Shown here: positions 34,240 through 47,429 of the stretch, piece after piece | Layout of the letters: the number at the start of each line of letters is the position of its first letter | How positions within the stretch are numbered: position 1 is the stretch's first letter | Assembly (NCBI GenBank): GCA_028023455.1 | Contig: JAQFVV010000063.1 | Span: 3,591,081-3,655,080 of the forward strand | DNA length: 64,000 bases | Reading direction: 5' to 3' | DNA from: Epiperipatus broadwayi | Taxonomy: Eukaryota; Onychophora; Udeonychophora; Euonychophora; Peripatidae | The notes under the pieces: model-generated | Told to the model about the DNA's origin: nothing | The model's input: only the letters and a program-made list of their open reading frames with translations | The model's database searches: none | Position numbers and translations under genes: made by a program

Positions 34240-35790
34240 GTAAGTTAAAATCAGTTTTTGTTTGTAATGTTTGATTTTATCATTGTTCAAAATTTTAAAC
34301 TTTCTTTGAATGATTTTTTTATAGTAGTCGTCATAATAAGAGTTTGCTTTTATCTGCATGCAAATAAAAATATGATAGATATTTAAGAATTTGACCATTG
34401 GATTTAGATAAACTCATAAATTTGGTTTTTCTGATTGGAAGATGTTGATGATCAATATTGATTTATTTACTGTTTTTGTATTTGAATGTTGCAGCATGGA
34501 ATAATTTTTATCTATGTTTCTAAATAAGAAATAAGTTTATCATTTACAATAATTTATTGTTATTACATAGTTTTAGTAACAAATGAAAAATTTCATTTGA
34601 TTTTACAATTGAAATTAAATAAAGAATGATATATATATATTGCACTTATATGAATTTAATCAAGCATGGTTTCATTCTATATTACAAATTAACTTAATCC
34701 AAATAAAGTGGTAAACAAAATACTTAAAATAGAATAAAAATAAATAATATTCTCTTATTTGGTGATTGTATTTTAAAATAAGTTGATAAATAATAAAAAA
34801 AACAGCAACTGTAATGTAAAACCACAAACAAAAATGTATAAATCTGCACATATTTTAAAAGTTATATATTTAATTATATGTAATAAATGTTAATTTAATC
34901 ACATATTTTCTGATTTTAAAATATCAGCTTAGGAAGGGTTTAAATAAGTAATTTATATCTTTTTATTAAAAAAGGTGAGGAGAATACACATGTAAGTAAG
35001 AAATGTAAATAGTCAAAAATGAAAAAAGTACATATTTCTGTAGTCGGAAATGATTTTTATACTCATAAAAGTTATTTATTTATTGTTATTTTGTAAATAC
35101 ATTTGACGGTTTAATTAAAATTAAATCTGATAATCAGATTATAAAAAACAAGCTGATTAGTGGGAATTGGCCGATTAAAGTAAAGCAAGAACAAGGGGAA
35201 AGAAACAATAAGAGGAAAGATTCCAAGTTATAGCAGGTGTCTCTGATGCTGAATTCAGTGACATTTGTTTGTCTTACAAAAAAAAATATGTCTACTGAAA
35301 TTACTTTTCAATGCTAAATGCAGCTATCATGACAAATTTTTGTACAATGTAAACTATCAAGGTCATATATGCTAAGACTGCCAGAAGTGCATCAACTGTA
35401 AGCCGGAGTCGGAGAGCTTTCACAATCATAAAATGTCTGTTGCAACTTTAATAAAATGTTTGAGGAATGGTTAACATAAGTCACTTTGGAGCATTCATGA
35501 ATGCCTGTTAATAAATAATGGGTATACCCTTGTGGACAAGAAGATTTTAATTCTGTGTGAAAACGAAAACAAGTACTTGAATTACTTCATTATAGTTATA
35601 TTGGTATTATTAGAGCAAAAGTCTTATCTTAAGGCTACATGTGATGATTAGAGATTTAATTCAGAAATTAAAATTTTATTAAGTGATATAAATATTCCAA
35701 TCTGCTGCCAATTTATCCCTCAAGAAATATGTTTCATGGCTCATCAAATTAGATCTTGAAATATATACACATTGGTCAATGGGAACATTA
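34240..35790 (+). other. Intron sequence without a recognised element
   Basis: First part of the 15-kb intron 34240-49212. The stretch 35340-35560 is slightly richer in GC and may be an old element, but I recognise no motif. Confidence 0.45.
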
Positions 35791-35828
35791 GTGGCATGTA
35801 TATCCCTAGTCTTTATGTATACATATTT

Positions 35829-36140
35829 TAGATGGGCTAAATATAAGATAGTAAAAAGTACAAATACAGAAGAACTAATTTCAAAACTGAAAGAAATCTT
35901 CACAAATTGTGGTTTCTCAAAAACGTTAGTATTCCAATAGTACTAGCTTTATGTCATTTAAGTTTCAAATTTATCATATTCTTGGTTTTCATAGATACAT
36001 AGTTCAGTTGGTCTAAATATAAAATAGTAAAGAGCTCAAATACAGAGGAAATTTTTTCAAAACCGAAAGATCATGATTTCTCTCTGAAACCTTTATTATT
36101 TATTAACGGAACTAATTTTATGTTATCTAAATTTCACTAT
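35829..36140. repeat. Direct repeat, spacing about 176 bases
   Basis: The segment from 35829 (CTAAATATAAGATAGTAAA, then CAAATACAGA, TTCAAAACTGAAAGA, TTATGTCATTTAAGTTTC) recurs from 36005 in the same order with moderate divergence. No coding content is seen. It is an old tandem duplication of an unknown repeat. Confidence 0.65.
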
Positions 36141-37706
36141 TATATAAGGCAGCAGTAGTCAAAAAGACTATTATTTGAATAGATTTTAAATAAAGAAAAT
36201 AATATTAAAAATGTTCTGGCCATCATATCACTATACTAGTGTATGATTCCATCAATTGTTACCTGCAAAATCTCCAGTTGAAATGGTGAAGTGAAAGTTA
36301 TATATCTTTTGCCTGAAAGCATTATCATGGAAGCATCAGAAAAAAACCAAATATATAAGAGATGAGAAAATGTAAGAAATAGTCTTAGAAAGATAAAGAG
36401 AGCTATTTTAAAATCATGGAAGTATCAGAAGAAAAGGAGTGTACAGTCGATGAGAAAGTCTGGATAAGAGAATGAAGAATATATGGATGGAAGGAAATGT
36501 TGTAAAACTTATATTAAAAGAAATTTGTATATGTTACACATAAAACAATAATCATAGACATTATAAAAATAGAAATCTTTGAATAAGTTGGTGTATGATG
36601 AGACAAAACTAAATAATACTTTAGAAAGTAACCCCAGAAATAACAAATTGAAATCAGAGAAAGTGAGCAAAATATCCAATAAAAAAAAACCTGCTGTGTT
36701 TTGTATAAATATGTTTATGGAAATTTTAGTATAAGTTTTGTACTCCAGAAAAAGTAAGGAAAATATATTAGAGAAATATATTTTAGATCACTAACTGATA
36801 AGAATTTAATTAGTGATTAAATTTATGTATTTGCGATAAGAACATTGCACTCAATTGGAAACCCAGAAATCTCAGAGTGAAAGTATATGTATTACATCTG
36901 TGTTGAAGATGTATGCAATATATACATATTATACACATGCACACACACAATTATAAAGTGTGATTAAGATATAGGAACAGATATATGGTACAGAAAAGCT
37001 AATTAGTACAAATTAATTAATTAACTTATTAACAAAAACTAATGTCATTATGAAGAATTCTTAATACAGTTGCTTCCTAACAGATTAAAATAATTTCTTT
37101 CCCAGCACCAATTAATAAGATGAGAAACTAATCAGAGTCAACTTTAGAAATTAGTAGAAGTATCCAATATATATATATATTGGTTTCTGGTGACAGGAAG
37201 TGGAGTTTATATGGAGATGAGAAAAGTTGGAACTAATCCTTCAGCTAGCTGTTGATGAAAGGCTATCATCTTAATGCATTCCATTATTGAATATCCCGAA
37301 GCAGATATAGGGATCACTATATGTGGCTATGACTTTCATTACTATTTTATTATGTTTTTAGGTAAACTACTGTCTTTAATTAAACTTTTTGTTTGTATAT
37401 ATATATATATTGCTTCTAGAAAATGGCCATATGTATTATCCACGTGGGAATTTGTCAGTGTAATTGTTATACAAAGAAGCTTATGAGTTATTGTTTTTTG
37501 TTGCATACTGGACATTATGGATTGGCATGACAGAAAAGAGTAGCATTGTTCATTACAGTTCAGAATGCCTCACTTGTTACAAATTTTGTGATTTTATAAT
37601 GATATAATTAGTGAAATAATTTTATTTTGAATTATATGTATATATCATTTCATTTCTTATAACCATTTTTCACTGAATTATGCCACCATAATCTTGTCAA
37701 AAAATT

Positions 37707-37844
37707 ATAAACTCTTAATCGATAAATTATAAATTCAAGTAATAGACAACTTATTGATATTACAAAGAAAATCAATTAGATGATATTACATTCTCTATCA
37801 ATGAATGGTCATTATTTATAATTTATCGATTGATTAAGAGTTTA
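37707..37844. repeat. Inverted repeat with about 28-bp arms
   Basis: ATAAACTCTTAATCGATAAA (from 37707) and its complement up to 37844 (TTATCGAT-TGATTAAGAGTTTA) flank an 80-base AT-rich spacer. A small MITE-like foldback. No terminal motif identifies a superfamily. Confidence 0.65.
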
Positions 37845-38589
37845 CATATATATTTATAGTAAGCTGCCCAAGTATAGGCTTGGAGATTCAAGATGTTGAT
37901 AGCTAGAGCTCAAATAAAGAATGAACATTATTCACAAATGCATGAGAGAAAACCTTGTATGATATAATGAAGTTGAGAGAAAGATGCCAACTTCATCAAT
38001 CATTATTGAATCTACAGGATGATTTTTTTTCTTATTTTTAATACTCCTCATCCAAAATGTTTTTTCCCCATTTCATTTCAGCAAACATTCTCCATCAATT
38101 ATTATTTTACATATGATTTTATTTTCAATCTAGTTGTCAATTTATCTCATCTAACAACATATCCACACAGCTGTAGTTCAGATCTAATTTTTGTTGTGTT
38201 ACTCGATTTTTACTTATTAATTCTAATATTTCTCTGCCGTTGTTTTATTATGTGATCTGTAGTTTTAATTTGTTCTTATCTTAAGCATTCAAGTCTCAAA
38301 TCTGTAAGTTACCTTTGTTGTAAACTTTTTTTAAGACTAATAATCATATTTCATTTTATATTACAATTATTTTGTTCAAAGCAGTCCATCCAACTTTACA
38401 TCCATTTTAATTTTTATTCATTATTTCCTTCTGTATTAATAATTTGTTCTTTGTATTTATTATTTTTTAATTTTAATTTACTATTATCAATTTTTATTTT
38501 AATTTACTATTGTCAGTCTTTATTTTACTTGATTATCAACCATTATATTGTTCTTTTTTGAAAATCTACAACATTAATCTTTTTAAGGA

Positions 38590-39000
38590 TTTATATTTAA
38601 TCCTACTTTTTTTTTGCTTTCATCTGATAACTGTTATAACATTTTCTGAAACTCTGAAGCATTAACTTCAAGAGAACTACATTATCTACAAAATCCAGCT
38701 GACTACAAATTTCCATTTATTGTCTTATTTTTTGCTTTGGAAATTACCCTACTGCTTTTTTTTAATACTGTCAAACTTCTTAATGTCATCTTTTATGTTT
38801 CTTATCAATGCTGTTACATTCTATTAAATATTTTTTAGAATTTAATAGGGTTTCCATTTTTTCATCATGTTCTAAATCTTTAATCATAGCTGAAATTCAT
38901 ATATAGAATTGAATAACTTGGTGTAATTTCCAAAACTAATGAAAAATTGCAATTCATCCCTTTTAAACAGCCCAAACTCTCTATATGTATTGCCACTCAT
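38590..39000 (-). mobile_element. Decayed RTE-like reverse transcriptase fragment
   Basis: The minus strand (complement of about 38610-38700) reads LDFVDNVVLLEVNASEFQKM with a following QLSDES. This corresponds to the RT active-site block RFADDIVLLAE...EEL-x-x-ML-x-x-L-x-x-x-S, with the catalytic ADD worn to VDN. The same signature is seen in better state on the + strand at 61490-61570. Dead copy, several frame breaks. Confidence 0.6.
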
Positions 39001-39908
39001 CCCTTTTACAAGACCTATTTCTCATATTTATATACAAATATCTATAATCTTTCTGTGGTCTCTTGTGCTATAATCACTTTAAATTCACTTTTTTTTTTTC
39101 TGATTTGAATCCAATTTTTTTTTTTTTCCAGATGATTTGTAACAGATCTTATAAATACATAGAACTGTTGGAAGACCAATGGGACTATTATGATTTTTCA
39201 ATCAAAGTTTCATTACTTATTTTATCATTTCTTATAGATTTAACTAAAGGGCTCTGCCCCTGTTGCCTCCAGTACCCAATCTTCCCAGATGTAACTTTGT
39301 TTGATTTCACTCTTTGTGCAACAATACTACTTCGATGTTCTCTTTTAACAAAATTTGAAACAAAGTAAACACAAAAGGTTATAGAAAATATTTATTATAA
39401 CTTTTTGTCAATCACTGCAGATTCAGCTTATTATGTATTTTTTAAACAACACATGTAGACCTTTTCAATATATATCATAATCTGTTATGGATGTAAGTTA
39501 TAACTTATTAATTAGAGCAATCCCGATTTAACTTAGGATTTTTTTTATATATGTAGGATAAAGCATTTCAATATATATCAACTTACTTGAAAATTGGAAA
39601 AAATGTTCAGACTAAATTGTCGTTTATGAGAATAAATTCAAGTTCTATTTTTTCTGCATTAACATATTTTTTTCTTGCTTTTAATTTATAACATGCACCT
39701 ACATTTTATTATTTATTAATTAAGCCAGTACAAGTTTTTACTATTAAATAAATAAGTATTAATAGCTTTTTTTTTTTATTATAAATGCTGTGCTTCTGTA
39801 AAATTAAAAGTTTTATTTTACAGTTAATTTTGAAATCATATATATTAGAATCTTAAGCCAATAGACAGCACATGACCACCTCCTCTTATGCTTGTATATA
39901 ACTGTTGG

Positions 39909-39994
39909 TAAAACAGGCAAAACTCACTATATATATTTTGATTACTCTAGCTTGCTGTGTGTGGCAATATAAATAGTGAGTTTTGCCTGTTTTA
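39909..39994. repeat. Inverted repeat, 22-bp perfect arms
   Basis: TAAAACAGGCAAAACTCACT (from 39909) is the exact complement of the stretch ending at 39994. The arm resembles the GAGAGTTTTGCCTATTT end of the hammerhead-bearing repeat at 50495-50510, so this may be two fused ends of that family. Confidence 0.65.
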
Positions 39995-40789
39995 ATACTA
40001 GAATCTTGTGAAAGAATTTCCAAAAATGTTCATAATAAAGTATTATTTGTTTATGAGGAGAAATTCAAGTTGTATTTTTCCCATGTTAAAATGCAACTTT
40101 ATTTTTTCTTGTTTTTTATTTAATGTATATTTAATATTTATACCCAGAATTTTCATTTGGGTCTATTTCCATTTCATTTATCATTTTATCTAGAGAGAGC
40201 ACATTTCATATGAAATATGCAGCATTTCAAGTAAAAATTTTATATGGGCTACTTTATTTTTGTTGTTTTGAATTTTAAATACATTACTAAACATCACAAT
40301 ATTTCCCCTGATTTTTAATAATTCTCTTTTTAGTTGGTGACAAATTATTTGAGCATTACATTTTTATTGAGAAATTAACTTCATATATTTTTTAATAATG
40401 AAATTAGATTACATTTAATAATTCAAGAAATGGTTTTTTAAATTTTGTATATTTATTATACTCTATCACTTCTATATAGATTTTAAAAAATTAAGTGTTG
40501 TTCATTTTATTAAAAGAAAATAAATTGAATTAAGACTTTAACATGTATATATTTTTGCATTTAAAATTTCTAAGGTTGCAATTAGAATCTTAATTTAAAA
40601 GAAATGTTTTTTGGGAAATGTTTATAAACTTTCAATATTCACATATCTTTTTAAAAGATTTTCATAACATAATAATTATAGAATATATAGTTTTTAAGTA
40701 TTTGTATTATAATAAATTATGAATATTGAAACAAGTTTTTTTTTTTTAAATTATTGAAATGTATTTTAGATTCTTAAATTTAACATAAT

Positions 40790-40885
40790 AACAAGGAAAT
40801 CAATTCATATATCATGTGATTTAATTTAATAAGCTTGTATTACAAATATTATATTGGCACACTCATTATATAACATTAAATTTAA
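40790..40885. repeat. Copy of the repeat flanking the 3.4-kb hairpin
   Basis: It resembles 3355-3425: CATGTGATTTAATTT, AATAAGCTTGTATTACAAAT and ATTATAT follow in the same order, with CATGATCTAATTTTAATAAA and GCTCGTATTTACAAATG in the other copy. The hairpin itself is absent. Confidence 0.45.
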
Positions 40886-41110
40886 TATATATGTTTTCCA
40901 TCATAATTCATCACACAACACATTTAAAATATAAATGGGAGAGTTTTTAAATTGTTTGAATTTATATAATTTAAATTACATAATAGAAACATATATCAAG
41001 CAGAGTGATTCTAATGGAATCTGTTATTTGTCAAGTAACATTTTATTTAAACTTGTTTTAGATATTGAAAAGTCAGTTGTAAATTGTCTGCATTTATCTA
41101 TGATATATAT

Positions 41111-41318
41111 TGTAACCTTTTAAAATAAAGAGAGAGGGAGAGATAAGAAGAAAATGGAATAAAGGAGAGATAATGATAAAGATAAATGATGAAAATGAAA
41201 TGAGAGAGGCCAATTGTAACCTAATAAAATAGAGAGAGAAGGAGAGATAAGAAGAAAATGGAATAAAGGAGAGATAATGATAAAGATAAATGATGAAAAT
41301 GAAATGAGAGAGGCCAAT
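41111..41318. repeat. Two tandem units of 104 bases, purine-rich
   Basis: TGTAACC recurs at 41111, 41215 and 41319. The 104-base units between are almost identical (GAGAGATAAGAAGAAAATGG, AATAAAGGAGAGATAATGAT and so on). Near-identity points to a recent duplication. Confidence 0.92.
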
Positions 41319-41815
41319 TGTAACCTAATTGAATGAGATGGGGTTATGAGAAAGAGAAAAGAGAGATAGAAAAAGATAATGCTACTTAAAAAATGATAAT
41401 AATGATAATAGAAGTAGAAAATTATGAAATGGAGGTAAACATGATGATGATGAGAGGTACGTGGAATAGGAAGAGGGAGAAGATGATAAGAAGAAGATAA
41501 TGATAATGGTAAAAATAAATGATAATGATAATGGTAAGAAAAGAATTGAGGAGGAAGAGAAATGGGAAAAGTAATAGAAATATATATATAATGGAGAGAG
41601 AAAAGAAATAAGATGATTGAAATATATGAAAGAGAGATATAAGAAGAAGATGGAATAAAGAAGAGAGAATAAATGAGATGATAGAAGAAACTCTTAAAGA
41701 ATGTTTTTAAATGGCTGAGATGATAGAAAGATATGAGAAATGACATGAAAAAAAAATGGAATGAAATTAAAATGAAATGAAATATAATATAAATGAGAGA
41801 CTCTAAACGACTCGG
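41120..41815. repeat. 700-base strand-asymmetric purine tract
   Basis: The + strand here is almost only A and G with interspersed T, and has very few C. The 208-codon minus-strand ORF at 41120-41746 is simply the Ser/Leu/Phe/His-rich reading of the pyrimidine strand. Such tracts can form triplex DNA. Confidence 0.85.
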
Positions 41816-44794
41816 CTCAGTGGGGTTACAATAAATTTAAAGAAAAGATATGATGATCCAGAGATGTATAATCAAGTAAAGATCAAATCCAATACTGATG
41901 AACTATAATTACTACAGCATATTAATATTTTAATAAACCATACAAAAGATTATCTAAAATCACCAATCAATGCTTACCATATTAGTCCTACCAATAGATC
42001 ATACACTCTCTGAATAAAACGAATGATGCCTTGTTTTAAAATATTATCTTATAGAATTATATTTACTAAAACAACAAGAGTAAATAACCTCAGGGATTTT
42101 AAAACTAAAACTCTTGTTCAAAATTAATGTTTAAGTTAAGTTGCCTAATAAAGAATTACTGTGATTAATAAATAAATAAGTGGCATCTTAGGTGACCATA
42201 AAATAATTATAAGATGTTCAATCTTAAAGTAATAAACGAAACAAATATTAATTCACCAAAATTTAATGAATCAATTTAAATTTAACTAATAATGGCCTAT
42301 TATCTAAGATATTACTTGAGCAAAGAAAAGAGCAAGGGTACTTTTAATGCCTTTCCATACTCACAGACAACCACTAAAGACCTCAAATGCAAATGGATTA
42401 GAATTCTTTAAATATATAAAATTTAAGATGATGATAGATGATGTGCAATAAATATAAGATAAGATAATGTGCAGCTTTTAAAATAATATTAATTAAAATA
42501 TTCTTCTAAAGTACTAATATTGTTAATCTGATATTGCATAATCTTTAGTCTGAAAAGATATACTGATAATTTAAAAAAAAAACAACTTTTAACTAATATT
42601 TAATTATGTATCTGCTATAATGCAATTATCTGTATTTGTGATTCAATATAAGAATCATTTACTTCAACATAGCTTTTTAATTTTTAAGACAATATCAATT
42701 GTATTTAATTAACGTAGAATCTACTTGCAAATATCTGAATTGAAGATTCATTAAATTTAAAAATTTAAGACTTTGTGAACTTGGAACCCAAGACAATGAT
42801 ATATTTTCATATAAAAGTAAAACAAACAAACAAAACTTATGAAATAATAATAATTTGATTTATTAATAATGAGAAGAAATGTTTATAAATATAGTGGAAT
42901 ACAAACAGTGCCAATATCGCACTAAGATTTTATGTAATTATTTGGACTAATTAATAACATTATTGTGTCATCTACTAATCAGAATAACACACAGAACTAT
43001 GTTTATATTGAAAACCCTAAGCTTGATTTTATACTCCTCAACTTAACAAATGCTAAGTTGGAGTAAGCATATTCAACAATACTTTTTAAAAATATCACTA
43101 GTTTCACGGATATAACTAATATCACAGCTAGATATATCTTTATATTAGATTAAGCTAATACTAAAATTAAACTAACTTAAGTGTTTGGGACAATCATTCA
43201 TCAGAGATCAGTTATATATTTTTTAAAATAACTTTAGTCCACATAACATTATTCCCTCAATGTTTTAAAAATAGTGATGTGACAGACTTATAAATCCAGC
43301 GGCGAAATTCTGGATGAAATATTAAATTATTTTGTGTGAATTGCCACTTATACCATATGCATATTTAATATACTTTAAAATAAATATAACTTATTGCTGG
43401 TTAGCTTGTGTGTGATAAAACTATCATAGCAACATAATTCAAACATTGATATACCTATGAGCCTTAAATTAGCTACAACTACCTGAAGAAATACATTTCC
43501 TCAAACAAGCATATCTTGTCATCACAAATCTAAAACAAATGCAACATCACCTACTGTGGTAGAATTAGCATTAAGTCATCATGAATGATAGGCAAAAATA
43601 TAAAGATACTAGGCTCCTCAGAGCTGGAAAAGAATATGGTGGCTTCCAAAAATACCTAACTTCGAGGCAAAAATAACGATGTCTGGAATTTATCTTCAGT
43701 ACATCTGGGAACAGGAACACCCACCAGAAAAGCACAATCCTCTCATGGGATTTCCAATGCTTATAAATGTGATCGTCATTACTGAAAAATACAATACAAT
43801 ACCCTCGTTTTGGGGACAAGCACTATCAAATCATGGAAATACAATACAATAAGGATGGAGGATTTTCTCGACTCCATAAGGCATAATCAAAAATTATAAA
43901 CTAAGCCTAACTCTTGAGGCTAACAAATTCTAACTAATAGCCAAGATATATACTTCACTTAAACTAAGTTATTTCCAAGAAATTTATAAAATACAAAACG
44001 TATATCTAATATTCGAACCAACAAAGCAAACTATGTTTAAACTGACTACTGTAGAAAATACTTTAAACTTAAATGCGTATAAAATTCTAGGCAAGACACA
44101 ATGCACACATAACAAAATATTAAATGCTAAAAATATAGTAACTAGTGGACTTTTGAAATGGTAAATTAAATGCAAGAATATTTACTTCTCGATGAATATA
44201 AAATATTTGTAATTATTCTTAATATAACATTCATAAAACAAATGAATGGATATTCTCTGATAAACTTCTTTAGTAAATTTAAAATAAAATTGAGTAAAAC
44301 ATCCCATTTATATGAAAATAAGACTGTGATATTTAAATCTATAATAAAATTATTAAATAGAAACTAGCTAGTGTAATGCTTGATAAATAAACTAAATCTA
44401 CTTCAGAATGGCAAGAAACATTTGCTCATTCAAATAAACGTATTTCGTTTTAAAATTATAACCCTAGTTTACCTGTATATTTATGCAAAAAGTGTTGCAT
44501 AAAAATTTAATAGCATAAATATTTTTATGGTTTCATTCTTTTTTTTAACCAATAAAACAAAAATAAAAAAAAAAAAACATTAAGTTCATATTTCGGCTCC
44601 GTGATGATTTTTCCATTTCATAATGTGTAGACAATTTATCCAGGTTTAGATATCTATTTAAATTCGAAGCTTCAACTAATACAATTATATACATAACAAT
44701 CATTTCCAAACGAAAATGTTCAGTAGTTCTTTATATAAACACGTTCACTTTATAATTTTAAATATTAAAATAATAAAACATCGTAAGCATAAAC

Positions 44795-44910
44795 ATAAGT
44801 TGGCACTGGAAAATAAATTATTCAACTGAGTAGCATAAGTATAATAAGCATAAGTATAAGTAAAATAAGCCGGCATTGAAAACAATAAATTCTTCAGCTG
44901 AGTACATGTT
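44795..44910. repeat. Direct duplication near 44.8 kb
   Basis: CATAAGTTGGCACTGGAAAA...TTCAACTGAGTA is repeated about 70 bases on as AATAAGCCGGCATTGAAAAC...TTCAGCTGAGTA, with (CATAAGTATAA)n between. Short tandem duplication inside the E3 island. Confidence 0.7.
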
Positions 44911-46984
44911 TTTTTTATATTTATAATCCTAGGTTCAAACGCGGAATAATTATAATATATCTATTTAGTTAACTTTCACTGTTCTTCTTTAGATAAATGC
45001 ATTTTTTTTAAATAGAGGTTTTTTTTTAAACGTTTCTTAATATTTAAAATGTATTTCTTTTTTTTTAAAAAACAAATTTCCTTTTATTTATTTTTAAACA
45101 TAAGAGTAGACTTTGTTTATAATTAAGGACGCTCCTTGTTTTATGAACTAAGATCAACGGTCATAAAGTTACTTATAAGTACTGACCACTATAACAAAAC
45201 ATTATGTATTTGACAGAGACAAGTTCATTAATAATATTTTTAAATTCATTTAAAGTTTTACTTCCAAACAAATTCTTTTCATATTACTGGCATAAACGAG
45301 AATTAGCATTTTAAAATACATATTTTCTTTTTAAATATTATTCTTTTAAGAGCATATTTACATGTATATAGCATGCATTAATAATGCAGTATTAAATTTA
45401 ATGTCAATTTTAATTTATAAAGACGCTAATGCATTTCCATTTTAATATTTTAAAATGTTTGAATGTCTTTTTTTTTTTTAATTTCTTCTTCACGTGTATT
45501 TTTAATTTGATAGGAGATATACTATAATTTAGTGCAATAAAGTCTTTAGCCATAACAATACTTAATAATTTAAGTTTTACTTCTAAATAAAGAAAAATGA
45601 ATAGATCAAAAGTAAATGAAATATGAGACGCTGTATTTTCTTCAAACTTTTTAAATGTCTCAATTGTAATGAAAACTGTCAGAAAAAAACGGATTACCTT
45701 ACTTTTAGCTTCAGCAAGTCATGTTTACAAGACGATTTTTAAATAATTATTTTAAATATACTTTTATTTTTTTTAGCATAATATAAAGTTTTATAAAATT
45801 ACTTTTTTATTAACAAAATTTTAAGATCCAGTCTAGTTGAATTAAAATAAGATCAGCAACTGAATGGTCCTGGAACCCTGTTTTTATCTAGTAATCTTTT
45901 ATACCCCCCCCCCCTTTTGATCAATTGGCTTGTAAACCAATCAAATTATTTTTTATTACATTTTTCTATTCTTGACAAATCAGCTGTAAAGTCGATTTAC
46001 TAACGCAATTTCTAATGATACGAAATCACGTGACTTATAGCCACAAAGTCAAAAATCCATTGTTTAACAAATGTTATGTATTACTTTTCTAAATAATATT
46101 TTTTTTAAACATAATAGTAATAAATATAAAATTCAGAACTATCCCTCTTTATTAACTTTTAAATATTTCTTTCATAAATTTATATCCATCCATTTATTTA
46201 TTTATAAATATTACAATTAAAATATTTTTTATTGTTATTTTCTTCTTATATTTATGTATCTTTCTTGCACACACACACACACTTCCATATCCGGGTAACC
46301 TATAAATATGAGCTCACCCATTGTTTAAAAGTTATTCTTTTAAAATTACAAAACTAAAATATTATCAAATATTTAATTTAAAATAATTTTATAAGTGGAA
46401 CGCTAAAATACTGTTATATTGTTTTAATAAAACTTAAAGATTACTTTTTTTTTTAATTTATTACTATTCATTCCAACTTATTTATAATATCTCATTACTA
46501 TCATGTAGACATCAAAATGAATTATACAATAGTTACTTTAAAATACATTAAATATGATTTATCATTTCCCAACTATTTCTGATATTTCTTTTAATTCAAA
46601 TTATTGTCTAGCATCTCTTATCAACCTAACTCATATATCTTTTTTTTCAAATACTTAGACATAATTCCATAATATACAATAATGATTACAATCAATACAA
46701 GATTATCCTATTTTAGTCATTAACTAATTTAATTTTCATTTTTATCATTATTATTTTTTTTTAAAAATCAAACAATTTCAAACCAAAAGGTTAAGCTAAG
46801 ATAACCTTTGGCTCCTTTTGGAACTTAGTGAAACTTCAGTTAGGTACTATATATATATTGTAGGATCATGCTAGTGATAGTTGATTACAATTGCATAAAC
46901 AATAATATTTTAAACCATATGGAAGAAAGCTTAAATTACTTGCTTTTACTATATTGAATGTTGTTTATATGATCAACAGAATTC

Positions 46985-47425
46985 CATATATTCTTTTTTT
47001 TTAAATGGATTGTTTTTAATAATTTTCACATTTTTTCTTCTTTGTATTCATTGCTTAATTCAATAGAAAATTCATTGTTGAATTGTCTTTTTTTGTTTGT
47101 TTCTGCTACCTCTGTTTTCATTGAAATATCTTATTTTTCTTGTTTAAGTCTGAGTTATCTCCAAATATTGAATATTGTTCATATGATGATCAATATCATA
47201 TTACGACCAATATTATTAATAACTCTTTCACAATGTTTTACAGAATTATATATATATTTAAATGGATAGTTTTTAATAATTTTCACATTTTTTCTATTTT
47301 GTATTCATTGCTTAATTCAGTAGAAAATTTATTGTTGAATTGATCTTTTTTTTTCTGCTTCTGCTGCATCTGTTTTTATTGGTATATCTTATTTTTTTTG
47401 TTTAAGTCTGAGTTATCTCCAAAAT
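46985..47425 (-). repeat. Direct repeat, about 170 bases, spacing about 258
   Basis: 46990-47166 and 47256-47424 are close copies (TTTTTAATAATTTTCACATT, TGTATTCATTGCTTAATTCA, TTTAAGTCTGAGTTATCTCC in order). Read on the minus strand, pieces such as INSTINFLLN-AMNTK resemble the stretch between endonuclease and RT of RTE-like LINEs, but this is weak. The two overlapping + ORFs are chance. Confidence 0.7.
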
Positions 47426-47429
47426 CTTT

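Larger units (their letters stand above)
41111..46090 (-). mobile_element. A-rich LTR-like island (copy E3, right end uncertain)
   Basis: Composition changes sharply at TGTAACC (41111), next to ATATATAT, and stays A-rich to about 45,000. A GGCTCAGTGGGGTTACAAT motif stands at 41814-41832, and a TTTTTTTTAAATAGAGG motif near 45002-45020 parallels the TTTTTAAATAGAG of E1. CCAAT-type and CACGTG motifs lie near 45934 and 46027. No gag or pol protein is visible. I read it as an old LTR-retroelement derivative in the same orientation as E1 and E4. The right boundary is only a guess from composition. Confidence 0.4.

Noticed and set aside
41120-41746. Longest ORF in the window, 208 codons on the minus strand
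   Set aside because: It is the pyrimidine-strand reading of a purine tract with tandem repeats. Its Ser/Leu/Phe/His/Tyr-only make-up follows from base composition, and there is no homology motif.
43571-43819. 82-codon minus ORF inside the A-rich island
   Set aside because: No gag, protease, RT or integrase motif. Likely chance within an LTR-like insertion.
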